Source: Pithys albifrons albifrons (lineage: Eukaryota; Chordata; Aves; Passeriformes; Thamnophilidae). From it: a stretch of DNA of 64,000 bases. Below are positions 36,952 through 51,765 of this stretch, piece by piece. The stretch lies in NCBI RefSeq assembly GCF_047495875.1, contig NC_092459.1, positions 41,094,490 to 41,158,489 of the forward strand. The letters run 5' to 3'. A program made the position numbers and the translations under genes. The notes below the pieces were generated by a model that saw only the letters and a program-made list of their open reading frames with translations, was not told the origin of the DNA and searched no databases. How positions within the stretch are numbered: the first letter of the stretch is position 1; each line of letters opens with the position of its first letter.

Positions 36952-39900
36952 AATAAGTGCTGTTTTGGCTCAATGATTTTTTTACTCAAATGATTCTCTT
37001 GTCAGATAAACACAGTTCCATATTTAAAGTTCCATTTTCCACATAATACTGATTTTTAAAGAAAAAAATACCTAAAACATTAAAAGCACTTCCATCTCCA
37101 TCTTATCTATAATTATTTTGTCAAAAAACACAGCATTACAGTAGAGCAGTAAGTTACTTGAAACTCATTCTTCATTTCTAACACTGCTTAAAACTTTTTT
37201 CTTCATTTTTTTTGAATTTCCAAAAATGAAAACAGGGCTGTTTCTCCTTAGCGCTGAGTTTGCTGCTAATATTATTCATAAAATTTCAGAAATCAGGTAA
37301 GAATACAAGTTATGATGTACTTTGATGTGAAGTTCTATAAAAGAAGAAGAGTTTGGCACTGCAGGATATAAGTATTTGTGTTCTAACTATAAGAAGGAGA
37401 GAAAGGTCTCTTACTGTCCTATATTTAATTTGCCAACCCTTGACAAAGGATTTTTCTGTGGCGCTCTGTGACTACTACCCTCTGGGAAAACCTTGAAATA
37501 ACTTTATGTTGCCTCTTCATATATTTGCAAAATTCTGAACAGTGCCAATGGCATCAGATCAGTGAACCCTTTTTTCCAGGCCAATCTGTTCTTCATTACA
37601 CAAGCTGTCATCTAAAAATAGGGGGGAAAAAAACCCCAAAAGGTGTCACTCCTGGCCCTCAGGGGTTTCTATGAAAAACATAAGGTTTGTGCAAATCAGT
37701 ACAGTAATGGCAGAGACTATTAAATAACAGCTCGAAAATGTATAAAGTCTTGTATTTCTTTCATTAGAGTAACCAGCGATGGCAAATTGGAGAAGCAGTC
37801 TGCAAAAAAGGGTAAGATAAAAGATGGGAAGAAATGTGGACAAATGGAAAATTTGCAGCTAGAACTAGCAAACTACAAAAATATAGAACAGGGAACCACT
37901 GGTTAGACATGACTTCTGCTGTCAGGGATCTCAAGGTATGATGGATTTCTTCTTATATAACCTTCACTAGAACAGATCATTAATTCTTCTGTTTTGCACA
38001 GCTATTCACTGTAACTTAACAGCCACATTTTTCCTAATATTATCTAATGACATAAGACAACTTTGTTTTTATATTTCAAAGGAAAGTGGAAAATTAGTAC
38101 TGGTAAATTTGAGTAGGCATTTTTCAAGGGAAATACTTGAGGCAGGGAGAGAAAAATAATTACAAAAGCAACAAGAAAAGAAGCATATCTGAAGTTGCTT
38201 AATTGTATAAAGAACAGAATGCAAACTTGTGTTAACTTTGCTAATGATTTGTTGACTGTGAAATACTAGCAACATAAGGAAATGAAATGCTTTCAAATCA
38301 ACCAGATCCAGGCTCAACCACTAATTTTTCATCAAGGCAGCAGACACAATGTAAGCACATTCAGACTTATCATGTTGCTCCCCCAAAACCATCAAACACA
38401 CAACACCACCCCACCACCACCAGAAAGCAAATAACTCGTTAGCCCTAGGACAACCAGCACGGACCTTTAGCTTTGCACAGGACTCCAAAGCATATTTCTT
38501 ACTGGAATTTTTAAGAACAAGCTAGAGAAGCATCAGTCAGAAAAGATGGGGTTTGCTAGGGAAATAGATTAACACTGTTATTCGGAATACAAAGATATTT
38601 TCCTCCTCCTGTTTCCCCAATATATTCTGAAACATAAAACATCTGTATCAAAACTATTTCAACCAATTAGAACCGCAGAACCTTGCAAAGAAGCAGCAAT
38701 GTATTACACAATGCATTCTACATTCTACTTCATGGTGAGAGGTTATGAAGCAAAACCACTAACACTCCATCCCCAGTGGGCAAAGGGCTCACCAGAAGAG
38801 TACCAGGGTGATACATATCCTACTCTCCAGACAGCCCACCAGAAAGAACCAAACCCATACAGTGTTACACATGACAGACTCTACAACACTCATGGGGTAA
38901 AAGTCACTCCATTTTGCCTTCTTGATGGGTGAAGAGATATTCATTTGCCACTAGCAGTCTGAGAACTGTATAGACTGCCTAAATAATCTTGCTGCTGTCT
39001 GAAAAGGAAGGAGGCTTGCAGAACATTTTAAACAGCTAAGACAGACTGAGCTCCTTGCTCAAGAATGAGCGGAAAAAGCAAAAGAATACAGACCAGAAGC
39101 AATAACCAGTTCTTACTGACAAGATGTCTTGCACACTCATCAGAAGCCTGCCAAAATTCATGGGTGGAAAACAACCACTGAGAGCTAAACCAAGACAAGC
39201 AGAAGTGCTGAGAGATGGAGAGTAAGTTAAAGAGCAAGATCTGTCACCACCTACTACTGATGGTAGAAATAGTGTTAACACTAGAAGTTTGCGAAGAGCA
39301 AAATTAACTAAACTTGAAGACTTGAAAGACTAAAATAGTATCAATAATCATACTCCTTCATATTATAGGAGTAATCAATTGTTTTCTAATTAAGGTATTA
39401 ATAACTACCACTGGATGCTGCTGTTTCAAAGTACAATTCTTTATCTTCGCATTATGAAAACACATCAGGGTCCATGCAGAAGGATTTCTACCATTTCAGA
39501 GGAAATGTCACCTTCATGGGAGTTTTAAAACCTAATATTCAAAGTAATCAACAAATTGAATGACAACCTGAATTTCTCTAATGATAGACAACATTGAAGA
39601 TTTAAGCAGCAACTGCACTCTATCATAACTCATGAAAACCAGTATGTTAGAAAACACAACTGGCATCCAGCTCCCACAGAGTGAATGCTGTCGAACTTCT
39701 TAAAAAATAGCACAAAATAAAAAAAACCTTTCCATTTTAAGAATTACATTTTTTTAACAGCAGTAATCACACTACCCAACTGTTCCTGGTCAATAGCGTA
39801 CACATGACTTAAACCAAAACCCTACATAGTTTTATCATACTCAAAGGAGAAAGAGATGCCAAAGTGTGCAGAGTAACCATCTCACTATTACTATTAATCT

Positions 39901-42900
39901 TACACTGGAAAGCACTTACACTTTACAGTGACATGTTGACTGTATAAATCAAAGAGCAGGAAAAAGAAAATTACGAGCCGTGTTGAACTGTCTTAAGCCT
40001 ACTAAAAGAAATGAAGTCCCAAGGTATACAAAACAGTTGACTAAGGAATAAAGCAGCCTTCTTTTGCCAGGATATATCTTTTCTATAGCAGTTTTACTTC
40101 TTGATTACATAAACTTAAGTTAATAACACAAATGGGAGTGGCTGAATCAGCTGTAAAAGAGCTTTTGCCTTTTGCTTTTGCTTTTTACCACAACACCCTC
40201 TGGTACCTACTAAATGCTTATACTGTACTGACCACAATTCAGCCTCATGCCAGGATGTTCAGCCAGAGGCACAGTGCTCATATGACTGTTTACTCAAGTT
40301 ACTTTGCATGTTGATTCACACAATAGAAATGCATTATATGTCACAGAAGGCTGTGCCGTTTTCTAATTCACAGAACAGGGTTCTTCTTGATCCTTAAGTT
40401 GACTGCCCTACTACTCCACAGACCTTGTACATAAAGAATCAAACTCCAGGAACAGCAGTGAAAGAAAAACAAAGTAAAAATTTACATAGAATGGAAAGCT
40501 TAAGAAAGTTATGAGTCAATCTGTCAATCCTATGTACTTTTAAGCATGTGCATGTGATGAAGCACTAATCCTCAATGAGCAGCATTGCTCCGTTGAACAA
40601 GTATCTAGTGTCAGCTACACAGAAATGCCTAATATTCACTAAAGGAAAAGGAATATTCAGGGGGTTTTACACTGTTGAGAAAACAACTTTGGACACTGTC
40701 TTGGGTTGAGCTGGCATTCTGCCTTGAAACATTCTTCTTCCTTCTCTAGAGAAGAAAAGGCAAACTGAAAAACCAGGATGCTCACCTAGCAATTTATGTA
40801 GCTTAAGAGACTAATTATTAGGTTTCATTCCAAATGCAATGCTTTCTATTAATCAAAATCAGGAGTTATCAGGGTTAGATCCAATCTAACAGTTTGCGGA
40901 ATGAAATTTAAGCATTCAGATGCCAACCAGAAGCAACAAATATTAGGACAGTAAGTCTGGGGACCATTCGGTGACAGCCTAACGGTAGCTTACAATGCAG
41001 AAACTTTCAGAGCAGCATAAATTCATGGAAATATTTTCAACAGTTTTGTAGCATCATACTTATTTCTCACATATTGAGCTTCCACCACTCATCTCAAGTG
41101 CTCATTCTAACAAGGGAACAACAGGGAAATTTATCCTTGAAATAAAGATAGTTAGGTCTGAATGGCAGATGTATACCTGGCACTTGAGCCTGTAACCTGA
41201 ATGATGTTAATGACATCACGATTGATAGAAAAACTTTAAACAATGTGTAACATCACAGAAAACAACAACTATAACCCTAGGCAGATTCTCAGATGAATAA
41301 GTACCCAGATCATGATCCTGGGCAGGAAAAAAAAATCTTGTTTGCAAAATCTGTGAGGGTTCTGACACAAAAAGTAGCACCGGGGCATAATTCTCTGTTC
41401 AGGGTAGGTGCTAGCATTTCAGATTTGATGTATTATTATATATTCTGGCCTGAAAAGTCAACACTCAAGACCCTCAGAGCAGACAAAGGAATCTGGTTCA
41501 TTGCAGACTTTCGGTTAAGTTGTAATAAGATAAACTAGACAGCAGGCAACAGTTAGAGAGGCTGTGTGCCAATCAGCAGTTTCTTGAATCCCAGCCAAAT
41601 TATTACCTTCCTTGAAGTCAGCAACAGATTATGCCCAAAAGGAAACCCTGACTGCCTTTGCTAACAAAGGTCTCAGATGATTTCAGCTACTCCATAACCA
41701 TAAAGACATAGATGAGTGAGATATATGGTCACTCATATTTGTTTGAGTGATTTTTATATTTCATTATTATGTGCATAGCCTTAGTGTCTGGAAGTGTATT
41801 GAGTAATCAATCTAGAAAGAAAAGGACAGAATGTCTCACATTGCATTAGAAAGGTGAGGCAGGGGCCCCCATGCTAATGAGTCCTACTGAATATATTCTA
41901 GTTCTATGGAAAAGGCAAGGAGGCAGAGACAAGTCTTCCATGTAGACAGCAGTCCATCTGCCAGAGCAGCTACAAGAAAGAAGCTGAACCCTGATAAGGC
42001 ACATGACACAGCAATTTTTTTTAACTAAGGCTCAGCCATAAAAAAGTACATCTTTGTTGTTGAACTCTGAAAGTTTAAGATTAAAACAAGATTTTTATCT
42101 GATGTTTAAATAGCTAATATTCACTTCTCAATTACATAAAATACAATTTACAAGGAGCTTTGGAGGTCCTTAGTATGACCTGAAATAAGAGGCACAGTAC
42201 TGTGAGCATTACTTTGATATCATAAACTCTCTGCCATCACAAGGGCATTTTCTTGATTTCTACATCTTCCTGGAGCTGGGAAAGGATCCTGCAGATAGTC
42301 CTCTGTATCTCTTTACTTTCATGGCGTAACAGCTGGTCTTAGTTACAGAGTGCCATCTACACAATTAGTTACTATCCCTGCACTTTGTGGCTTGTTTGCA
42401 GATGATATTTCTTTACAAGGCATAGTTTTCAAACAGCTGTGAAAGAATCATCTCCATTGCATGATCTCAAGTTTATCCTGTCCTAGTAGCTCTTAAGCAA
42501 CTGAAAGAATTTTTTCATTAAAGAAAATGTAGGGAAAATAGAACACTTTTAATGGGCTACAGGCTTACTGCAAAAGCTGTCTGATAAGTACCTAAAATAC
42601 TGCCTAAAAAAAGATTCAAAACCAGACATTGAGGATTAGGGAACGGGAGGGGGGGGTGATGTGTATGAAAAATTCAACTCAAACTTCACGGATATAATAC
42701 ATACACCAATTGCTTATTACTACTGTGCTGAAAAGAGACTATCAGCAGCTCTAACAATTACAGATTATAGAAGAACACTTGGTTTAAAAACAGATCTCAG
42801 ACATTTTGCTTTTCATATTTCTTACAGATTGATTCAAATGAGATAAGCCAGACAAAGCATAATTTCTTACAGTTGTTATTAATAACAGATATTAGGTAAG

Positions 42901-45900
42901 AAAGCCATTCAGCTCTCGGATTTGTTGTTTGAATAAGAAGCCCATCACATTAAGTCCACCTACACAAAAATAATACACCAACCCTAGAAACAATTTCTAC
43001 CCAGAATAGGCACAGTCTTGGCAAACTGAGCTTACCTGCACCTACCTCAAAACAGAAGCCAGGCAATTCATGCCTTTTAAGGCAAGCTGCTGATAAAATA
43101 GGTGTATGAACTTTCCTCATGGCTATTCCTTGATAGAGGGACTGGAGGACTCTCATATTGTAATCTCACTAATCATATGGATCAGATAGGACAGAAGAAT
43201 GTGCCTCCAGGCAAGCATTCTAACATGGCAAGGGAGCCTCAGGTAGCCTCCAGTGGAATGAATCTTCATGAGGATGAATGAGAAGTTACTACTTTTCATC
43301 AGAGAGGTCTTAAGGGTTTGTCTGTGATATTAGTTAGCTTCGAATTTTTGGATTTTACTACCATTTGTCAATTAGAAGAAAATTATTAACTAAATAAACA
43401 TTTAAAGAAAAGTAGCAAAATTCAAGTAATTTCCCAAACAAAAACTTTTACTCAGATGATAGAAAAAGGCTGAGTAAGGAGCTGAAGGAAAAGCTTTCAT
43501 AGAACATTTTCTTTGGGAAAGATATTTGCAGAAAGAGAATGAACTCACAACAAATTCTTACTCAACATTCTTTTGTTTGCTTTTCTCATTTACTGCATTC
43601 ACAGTAGAACAAGAAATGCTGGAAATCTGGTCTTCGGTATGGGACACAATTTTAGTCCAGGACTATTAGTACAAGTACAATAAAGACATGGATAATTACT
43701 CTTTTTAATAGCATCTCTCCTCAGCACATTGGGATTATGCTCTATTTTCATGTATTTCTATATCCACAGATGACTATACAACTTTACTTGTACTCCACAC
43801 TAGTAAAAATGTATGAGTTGCAGCAAGGAAATCTCCGGAAATAGTAATAAAACATGAAAACAAATTTCTTAGATGACTCAGCCTACAGGTACCAGGCAAG
43901 ACTTCTTTTAAATCAAACTGAAATCCACAGTTAAAACACTTAAATTGGTCAGTTACAGGGAAAAAAAAAAGACTTAAACAGACGATGAGATTGAAAGTGT
44001 ATGTAAATATTGCTTAAGAGGCCTAAACCCGTTACCTTAGATATTTCATTTACTACCAGTTTTGATTACAGGTATCTCTTTAGCATTTGTCTTGTATTTA
44101 AAAAGAGCATAATCCCTCACAGCATAATCCTAAAATATTTGTTGAAAATCTTCCTCCAGCTCCTTGTGCAAATCCATACTAAAACTGCCTACCTTATCTG
44201 AAAAAGAGACAAGCACAAAGTCACAAATCTTAGCAATTTTTTATAATATTTATACATGAAAATAAGTAGACTGGAGAGATCACCACCACCATCATCCATG
44301 TTTTAACAGTCACTAATTAGAAACTCAGATACACTAATTTTGAAAATTTCAAATATGTATCTACAGGGCAACTTCTACCAGCTTATTTAGCCTGAAGACT
44401 TCAGCAATTAGAAATAATGTCAAACAGCAGCTACAAACATCAGACAACTTATTTGCCTTATGAAAAGGAAGCCCTAAAGACAAATTTAAATAAAGAAAAC
44501 CTCACTGTTATATGATTCCTTAAACTAGGGTTTATCTTCAGAAGTATTCTGGGATCAGCTGTTAATGATTTTTGAAAAGAAAAAAAAAAGCCTGAAGTTA
44601 GCTAGTAACTGCACTTGCAGCCTTTCTTACCTCTAAACACAAGGGTAAGAAACTCTGACTTTACCCAGGAGAAAATATACATTTATAGAATTGAATGAGC
44701 AGAGGGAAGATTTTTAGCCTAGCTTTCCAAGGAAACCAGGCTGACCACATCACAGTGCGTGAACTAACAAATGGTAAACCTCTTCAGTAGCTTCCAGAGC
44801 TGACAGACAGAAGTGTTCAGGGCCAGTAGCAGAGATGGATCGGAACGCCTGCTCTTTGCACCTCCTGCTCTTATCCTCTGGGAGGCTGCAGTGTGAGCAC
44901 AGCAGCATTGGCATACACCAGTGAGCCCACCAGCACAGCAACCCTCGCAGTACTGTGGACATGGCATAACAGGAACCAAGCAACACCAAGCTCTGAAGGA
45001 AACACGCCCCTGTCACTTCTGTGGCTCAAGCAGCTGTGGGTTTGGGATTTCTTTGTGGGGTTTCTCCCCTTCCTGCCATCCATAAAATGGTTTGGAGGAA
45101 AGTGATTTTGTGCCTAATTAGTGAGAGCCTTAATGTTTCAGCTGCCATCTGTCTGCATTTCTTACAGAACTTTTTTGTCTCCACATGGATTTGAAAAGAA
45201 CTCAGCATCAAAGAAAATAAAACGGCAAAAGTTCCACCAGCTACAGACTGCCTTGCTCTAAAAAAGGATTTAATTAATTTAGTGATCTATTGAAGCTGAT
45301 TCAGAAGTTATTAATAGATCAAGCCTCATATCAACTCAAAGATGCAACAAACTTTTTCTCAGTACAAAACAAAAATAAAGGAGTTGACAGGAGAGAGGGA
45401 AAGTTACTGACAGGAAGGACAGTGACCAGCTCACAGCACCAGGGTGAAGCCTACCGTCTCTTGGCTCTCCCTGTGGATTTTTCATCATTTCTTAAGTTCT
45501 GTCCCCAAAAACCAGCACTCAAATGCCATTCAATTTGGTTTCTTATGAAGGGAGACAGCATTGTTCTGTTTTCAAAAAAAGACAAAGTTTCCTGTCATCT
45601 GTGGGGCTTCAACAGTCCTTGGACAACAACAAAGCAGTATACTTCCAACTAAAGCCACAACCAAAAAAGGAGAAAAATGTATCAAAAAATAACAGGATTA
45701 TTTTCTCTACATGAAAAGGGAGCAGATAAGCTCCATGGTCAAGAATAACGAGACCCAGGCTTTGTATTGTCTGCATATGAAACTCTTGGTAATTTTAATA
45801 AAATTAAAAAGAAAATATGAGCTTGAAAAGCCACTCTCCTGCCAAGTTAGAAGCTTTGATAATAAGATAAAACACCACAGGGGTGATCCACGTATGTCCG

Positions 45901-48490
45901 TACTTTCCCAAAATGGATACTCCTTTTATGAACTAGGTAATGGCGAATATGCTTTGTGATATGTTAATTTGTTAGGGATAGAAAGTAATTTTTCTGAACA
46001 AAGGAAATGCCTCTTTGACATTTAAACTAAACATGTTTTATGAGACAAGTTGCTTTGACATGAAAATATCTGTCATGTGAGGGTACACGCACACAAAACT
46101 AAAAGCTAATATTATAATTTCATGGTACATTAGCAAAAATTGAAGATTAATTAACATCAACATAGTATCATATGCAAAGTTTTCAAGTGTTGTTACATAT
46201 ACATAGCGATGAACATTTAAATTAGCTGATTTTAAGTCACAATGAATGTTAAACTAGTTTTTTGAGCTGTTCTCTCAAAGGAGCCTCACAACAAGAGCTA
46301 CACTTCCTTATTGATTTTAACCAAGAAATAATTACTAAGGAGAACTTGAATTTTCTACTACGCAAACAACTTCCTATAGTAAACTTGTGTGTCATAGTTA
46401 TTAAGGGACACACATAACAAATGAACCTTTCAGTAAAGAGTTACATGAAAGCAATACAATTGCAACAGAAATTCAGTCTGACCTCAGGAATGTTCCTAGG
46501 CAAAAGCCTTCTAAATTGTCCAAAGGCTAAAGAGATGCCACACTGCTTTCAGAGAGGTTTGAAGAAGAAATTCTGCATGACTTCAGGAAGAACATAAAGA
46601 AATAATGACAGAATAGGAAGTATTAAAAACTCCTATTTAAAAAAAATATTCTGCCTATGAGCACTTGCTCTTCTTTATTATGTTCCAGATACATGGAAAA
46701 ACTACCACATATTGCTCTTCCATGTTTTCTACCAAGCTTCTTAACTCTAATACTGGAGCAAGGGATTCATAACTATTTGTAAATATTCAGACAGGCATCC
46801 TGGATAAGTTTCCTAAACATACAGCTAACTTTACAATCACTGGTAGACTAATAACAACCCCTATTAGGGCTGGCTGAAGAGTTCACCAGGAGCAAATGAT
46901 GAACTTTTCTGAAAGTCAGATAAGTACTTTCATTTCTTTCAAAAATTAAGCCATTTATAACTTTTCAAGTGCCTTGTATGGGTTCAGATAACATTTTAAC
47001 TATTACTTCAGACTTTTTTCAATATTGCAAAAATGAGGTACAAGTGAACAGTGGTTCAATAATGATGAAAAAATAGTACCAGTAGTAGACAGTATGTAAG
47101 AGGTATAGGGACATACCAATATTATCTGTGACAATTGCCATTACTAAAGAGCATTGGTAGTCTAGTTATAGCCTACATAAAACTGAATATTGAATATTTG
47201 TTGACATAATAGTAATCTACTTCTGATTCTCTGTGGCTGCTTAAAGCCTTTATAGGCAACTGAATATCCATGTCCAAATGGAGCAATTAGGTAACTCAAA
47301 ATGTCCTGCAGAATGTCTCACAAGGAGTAAACAATTGCTGTGTGTGACAGTTCTGAGAGTTGATGCTTATGGATATTTCACTGGCTGTTGCAAAAGCTAT
47401 GCTAGAATTTGGAACTGACTTGCCTCAGATCTGAAATTTACTGAAACACTTGGTGAAATTGTTCCTTGCTAAGATGAACAGCCAGTATTTACAAAACATT
47501 TGTTCTATGCTGCCAGTCTATTGCTCCCTCTGAGTGCCTTTCCTGCAAGCCACAGTCCGTTGGTGCACTCCTCCCACCCTAAATATGTTTGTACTACTGC
47601 TACTTCTTTGCATCAAGCCAGACTGGCAATTACTTTTGTGTATTTCATTCCTCAGTTTTCCATGCTTTATTTCACATTCTACTTTCTATACTATGGACCT
47701 CCTGTGAACTCTTTTCCAATTATTTTTAGTACATTCTATATATGGTAATGATGAAGGCATTTTCTGAAACTGCTTGCCCTACAGGCATTCTATTTGAACA
47801 CATTCTCCACTTAAGATCAACTAAAAAATGTAATTGTAGTACTGAAAATAGCTGGCAGTGCTTACAATGAAGATCTTTAACGTCTTTACAATGAGATATT
47901 TACATATGTTGATGCCTTTAAATTATGTTCAGTCACAATAAAATTTATTGGTTCTGATTCTTCTGGTTTTTTAATTTAAATATCTACCTACTTGGATGAA
48001 TATTTTTAAGTTTTCAGGACCTGCATTTTTATAAGTAATGACAATTTCAGTAGCATGTCAAGATATTTAACATTAAATTTGATTACTTAAGAATAAGGAG
48101 AGCCAGTGGACTCTTCATTCTAGAATTCCACTTGCAAATTCCACTCAGATAACACACACAGTTTTGTTTTATCCTCTAATGAACTTAACATTAATAATGA
48201 AAGTTTTAATGATGACTTTTACATAACAAAATGAAGTACCATGACTTTTTGCTATTCCTACAGGTAGCATCCACAAACCTAATCTCCACAAACTTAGGGC
48301 TTCAATAAACATTGCTGAGTAATACAAGATAGTCATATATAAGTATATATATGATATACAGCATACATACTGTATTCAATGAAAGTAATAGTACATAGTA
48401 ATAAAATTGAGGTTGAAGCACAGAATGCTTTTGTTGCCTTTCTGCAGTCCATGTCTATCTCCAGCATGCACTAACATGTTAATTTTTTTT

Positions 48491-48603
48491 TGTATTGTTG
48501 TATTGTATGGCCAGGCTTTGTGAACAAAGATTTGGGAAGGGCTCTCCCCACATGGGTGTTCTGTTTCAGCCTGCGCAGTGGATTTTTTTAGATGAGGCAC
48601 AGC
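48491..48603 (-). mobile_element. 5'-truncated copy of the same SINE
   Basis: On the minus strand this piece reads GTGCCTCATCTAAAAAAATC, CACTGCGCAGGCT, CACCCATGTGGGGAGAGCCC, TTCCCAAATCTTTGTTCACA and AAGCCTGGCCATACAATAC. That is the second half of the 16.5 kb SINE plus a TTGTA/ACAAT repeat tail. The 5S head is absent, as expected after incomplete reverse transcription. Its 3' block is closer to the LINE 3' UTR than that of the complete copy. The target duplication is not clear (a short AATTT-like match only). Confidence 0.85.
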
Positions 48604-51402
48604 TAAATTTAGAGGCCTGGGAAACTGCAACATGACAGAAATATATTCCTGAAACACTCAGTTTTGACATCAAATATCCAAGATTTTTGCTGCATTAATG
48701 CATATTTGAAATCTGTTTCCCAACATCTCTTATCTCTTTATAATAAATAACTAAAGTAATAAATACAATAGCTCATAAAAATTAGTTCATGCTTTAAACC
48801 AAACTGTTTCAGCTAATTTTTTTATTACAAAACCCCCATAAATGTAATCTATTTTGCATTTTTTGAAAAAAATTTGCAGTATGACTACTCTCTATTCACA
48901 CGAGTATTCAGTGTTTGTTAAATGGTTTATGTAGTTATTGCTACATCTGTTTATATCAGTTGTTCAAGACTATTTTATTAACAGTTTAAAACTCAGTGAA
49001 TTAACTTCTCTTTACTACTTTAAGTAGCTTAACCTGCGAGTGTGTAACCAGATATCCTGTTCGTTTGTGGGAAAGTCTCATAAAAATGCCACAGCACCAT
49101 AACATCTCCTAAGTGGCAAAAATTTCCCAAGCAACATAGTAATACATGTTAGGACAATCCTATTTGTAACTGCACTATGTTGCTGCCTATGCATGTAAAA
49201 ATATCAGCTATACATGGTTCTGAAATCATCTCTGTAAAGTGAGTTAAAAACATAAGCAAGACTAAGACAGGTAGGAAAAAAACCCCCAACAATGAAAAAC
49301 TTTTGAAATCAAGAAAAAAATCTCGAACTGATTTTAAAAATGCCAGTATATTATCATAGAGATTTTGTCTTTGTGCTTACACATATTTAATTATTATTTA
49401 AAAATTTAGTCAGTTTGCCTGTTTCTTCCACTTTTGACAATCACACCAACCATTTCAGTACTGACTTCAGTTTCTGGCCAATTTTACTTTCTAATTCCCT
49501 AACAAGCTGTATTGTTTACTTATGCCTCAGTACATTAAGCTATTTATTATACTTCAAACAGTGCTTCCCACTAAATTTTCTAAAAATTGTGTATTGAGTC
49601 TATGTAGATTGGCCTCAAGTTATGCCAAATTGCATTTTGACATCCAAGTTGTCTTTCTCCAGCTAACAGTGGCTTCACGAAAACTGTGCAGGGAAAATAG
49701 CAGCCTTATGCTGGGGGTCTCAGAGCACCTTTGGTTCTGCTTCACCTGAGTCAGAGAAGCTGCAGCTGGGAGTCCTATGCTTGAAGAGAAGAGCAGCAGC
49801 TTATACAGAAAAGCCAAGCTTTGGCTTTGACAGGGAACAGAGACTCCTCTGGGAGCCATGAAGAACACGCAATTAGACTGATGTGCCCACCTACTGACAG
49901 GCAAAACTGAGCTTCCAATAGCAGAGCATTCATGTTGGGTATTTGGAGGAGCCAAGTTTTTGCAAAGCCCAATATCTGGCATTCTAAAAAGCAGCAAGAA
50001 GCTGACACTTTAGATTCTATTTTGCTTAAGGAAAGCAAAGCAAATATCTACTTTTACACCTGCACAGTGCACTTTTCTGATGGTGAAGGTCAGCTTGTAG
50101 CTAGGGAAATGGCTACACAGAACATGCAAACAAGCTTCTCTTGACCTCTGAGCCAAGCAACAGCATTAGTCAAATATTGAGCCAATTGCACCATGCACAG
50201 ACAGTGCAGCCTATTTCTTGAAAGCACCTCTGTTTAGAGTCTGCACAGTATGTCAGAACAATGATCTTGAAACTAGCACCTGAGTGCCACACAAGTCTGC
50301 AGAGAAATGAAATGCTGAAGTACTTTTCACAGTCAGTATCATAATGTGAAATGCGAGGAGTTCAGAGTTCTTAAAATAAACTACATATGCAGACTGTTCA
50401 GGGAATCACTCTCAATATAGATCCGAGGATTATTAAACAGAATTCAGGTATAGAAATGTAAGCTAAGTATTTCTGGGGTCATGGAATGTTTAGATATTAA
50501 CATATGGTTTTTATTTGTAAATGTTACACTAAAGTTCTTACTACTCTTGAAAGCAATGAGCAAGAAGTAAACAGAGAACAATGTCTGCAGTGTTTGCGAC
50601 TGACAAACAGCACGCTAAGCCACTAATAGGAATGAAAATCTACACACACTTTCTTATAAAATAACCTAATGTGCAGTGTGGTATATTCTCTTTCATTCCT
50701 TTACCAGAAGGAATGAGTAAGTGTGTGCAGTCCGTAGAAATTACAAAATTCTTTTCCAGAGGTTGCATTATGAGCTCTAAAATATGCTTTCTTGTTGCAC
50801 TGTATTTCAGCGTTATTTCACAGCATTACATTTGTCTTCACTCACACACAGAAAATGTTTTTAACATTCACATAAATTATGTTAGGTTTTTAAAGGGTAT
50901 TAGAAATTTGGTCATGTGAGCTAAGACCTAATGTAATTTTCTCTTAAAAGAATAGTGACTATTATAGATTTCAGTGTAATGCAGGAAACTAAATGAATTA
51001 TTTCTCTGGACAACAAATGTCTGTTATTCAGATAGATACTTAATTTAGGAGACCTATTTAACACTTCTGAAATTGAGGTCACTTTAAAACCTAATTGAGA
51101 TTACTTGCAATACAAGGACTATTTATTTCCTGTATACCATCATCCATTAATTAAGTTACATATAAGGTTAAAATTTAAGTATTTAAAAGGCACATTCTAC
51201 TTACATACTATGAGATTCTACTAAACAACAAACTTATTACAAAAAATAAGCTTTTTGACTAAAAAGAGAACATATTAGCATAAGGGATTGATTTTATTGT
51301 AAGAAATCCATCAGGAATAATGAAGACTTAAGTTAATTAAGAATTAGGGGTAAATATAGCAGAAGAATTTTCTCCAGTTACTTCCAGTTTTTAATTAAAA
51401 TT

Positions 51403-51765
51403 ACAGAATCACAGAACGGCTGAGGTTGGAAGAAACCTCTGGAAATTATCTAGTTTCTGGGGCTGGAGATCGCACAACCTCTTGATCAAACTGCTCTGAC
51501 CACTCTTACAGTGACACAAAATTTTATGTTTACATGGAATATCCTGTAATCCAATTTAAATCCACTGTCTGTAGTCCTGCCATTAGGTATAATCAAAAGA
51601 AGTCTGGTTACATTTTCTTCACTCCCTCACCACCACATCTGATCAGATCCTGAAGACTTCCCTTCTCCAGGCTTAATAACTCCAGCATTCTCAGTCTCTT
51701 TCTTGCATGTCAGATGCTCCAGTCCCTTCATCATCCCAGTGACCCTTCACTGGACTCTATACACA
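51403..51765 (-). mobile_element. CR1 LINE 3' fragment (minus), left arm of an inverted pair
   Basis: The plus strand begins ACAGAATCACAGAACGGCTG, then AGGTTGGAAGAAACCTCTGG, and ends with CTTCTCCAGGCT and CAGTGACCCTTCACTGGACT. Complemented, this is the CR1 3' region running toward lower coordinates. Divergence is moderate to high. Confidence 0.82.

Noticed and set aside
40690..40770. Possible start of an avian LTR (TGTCTTGGGTTGAGCTGGCA)
   Set aside because: Only about 20 bases resemble the start of a known bird LTR, and nothing after it continues the match.
45290..45959. Consecutive open frames of 120 and 82 codons on the plus strand
   Set aside because: No recognisable domain or splice context, and low-complexity A-rich composition. 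Probably chance in an intron.
49620..49997. 125-codon open frame on the minus strand
   Set aside because: No domain, overlapping frames on both strands, and no plausible splice sites. Treated as chance.
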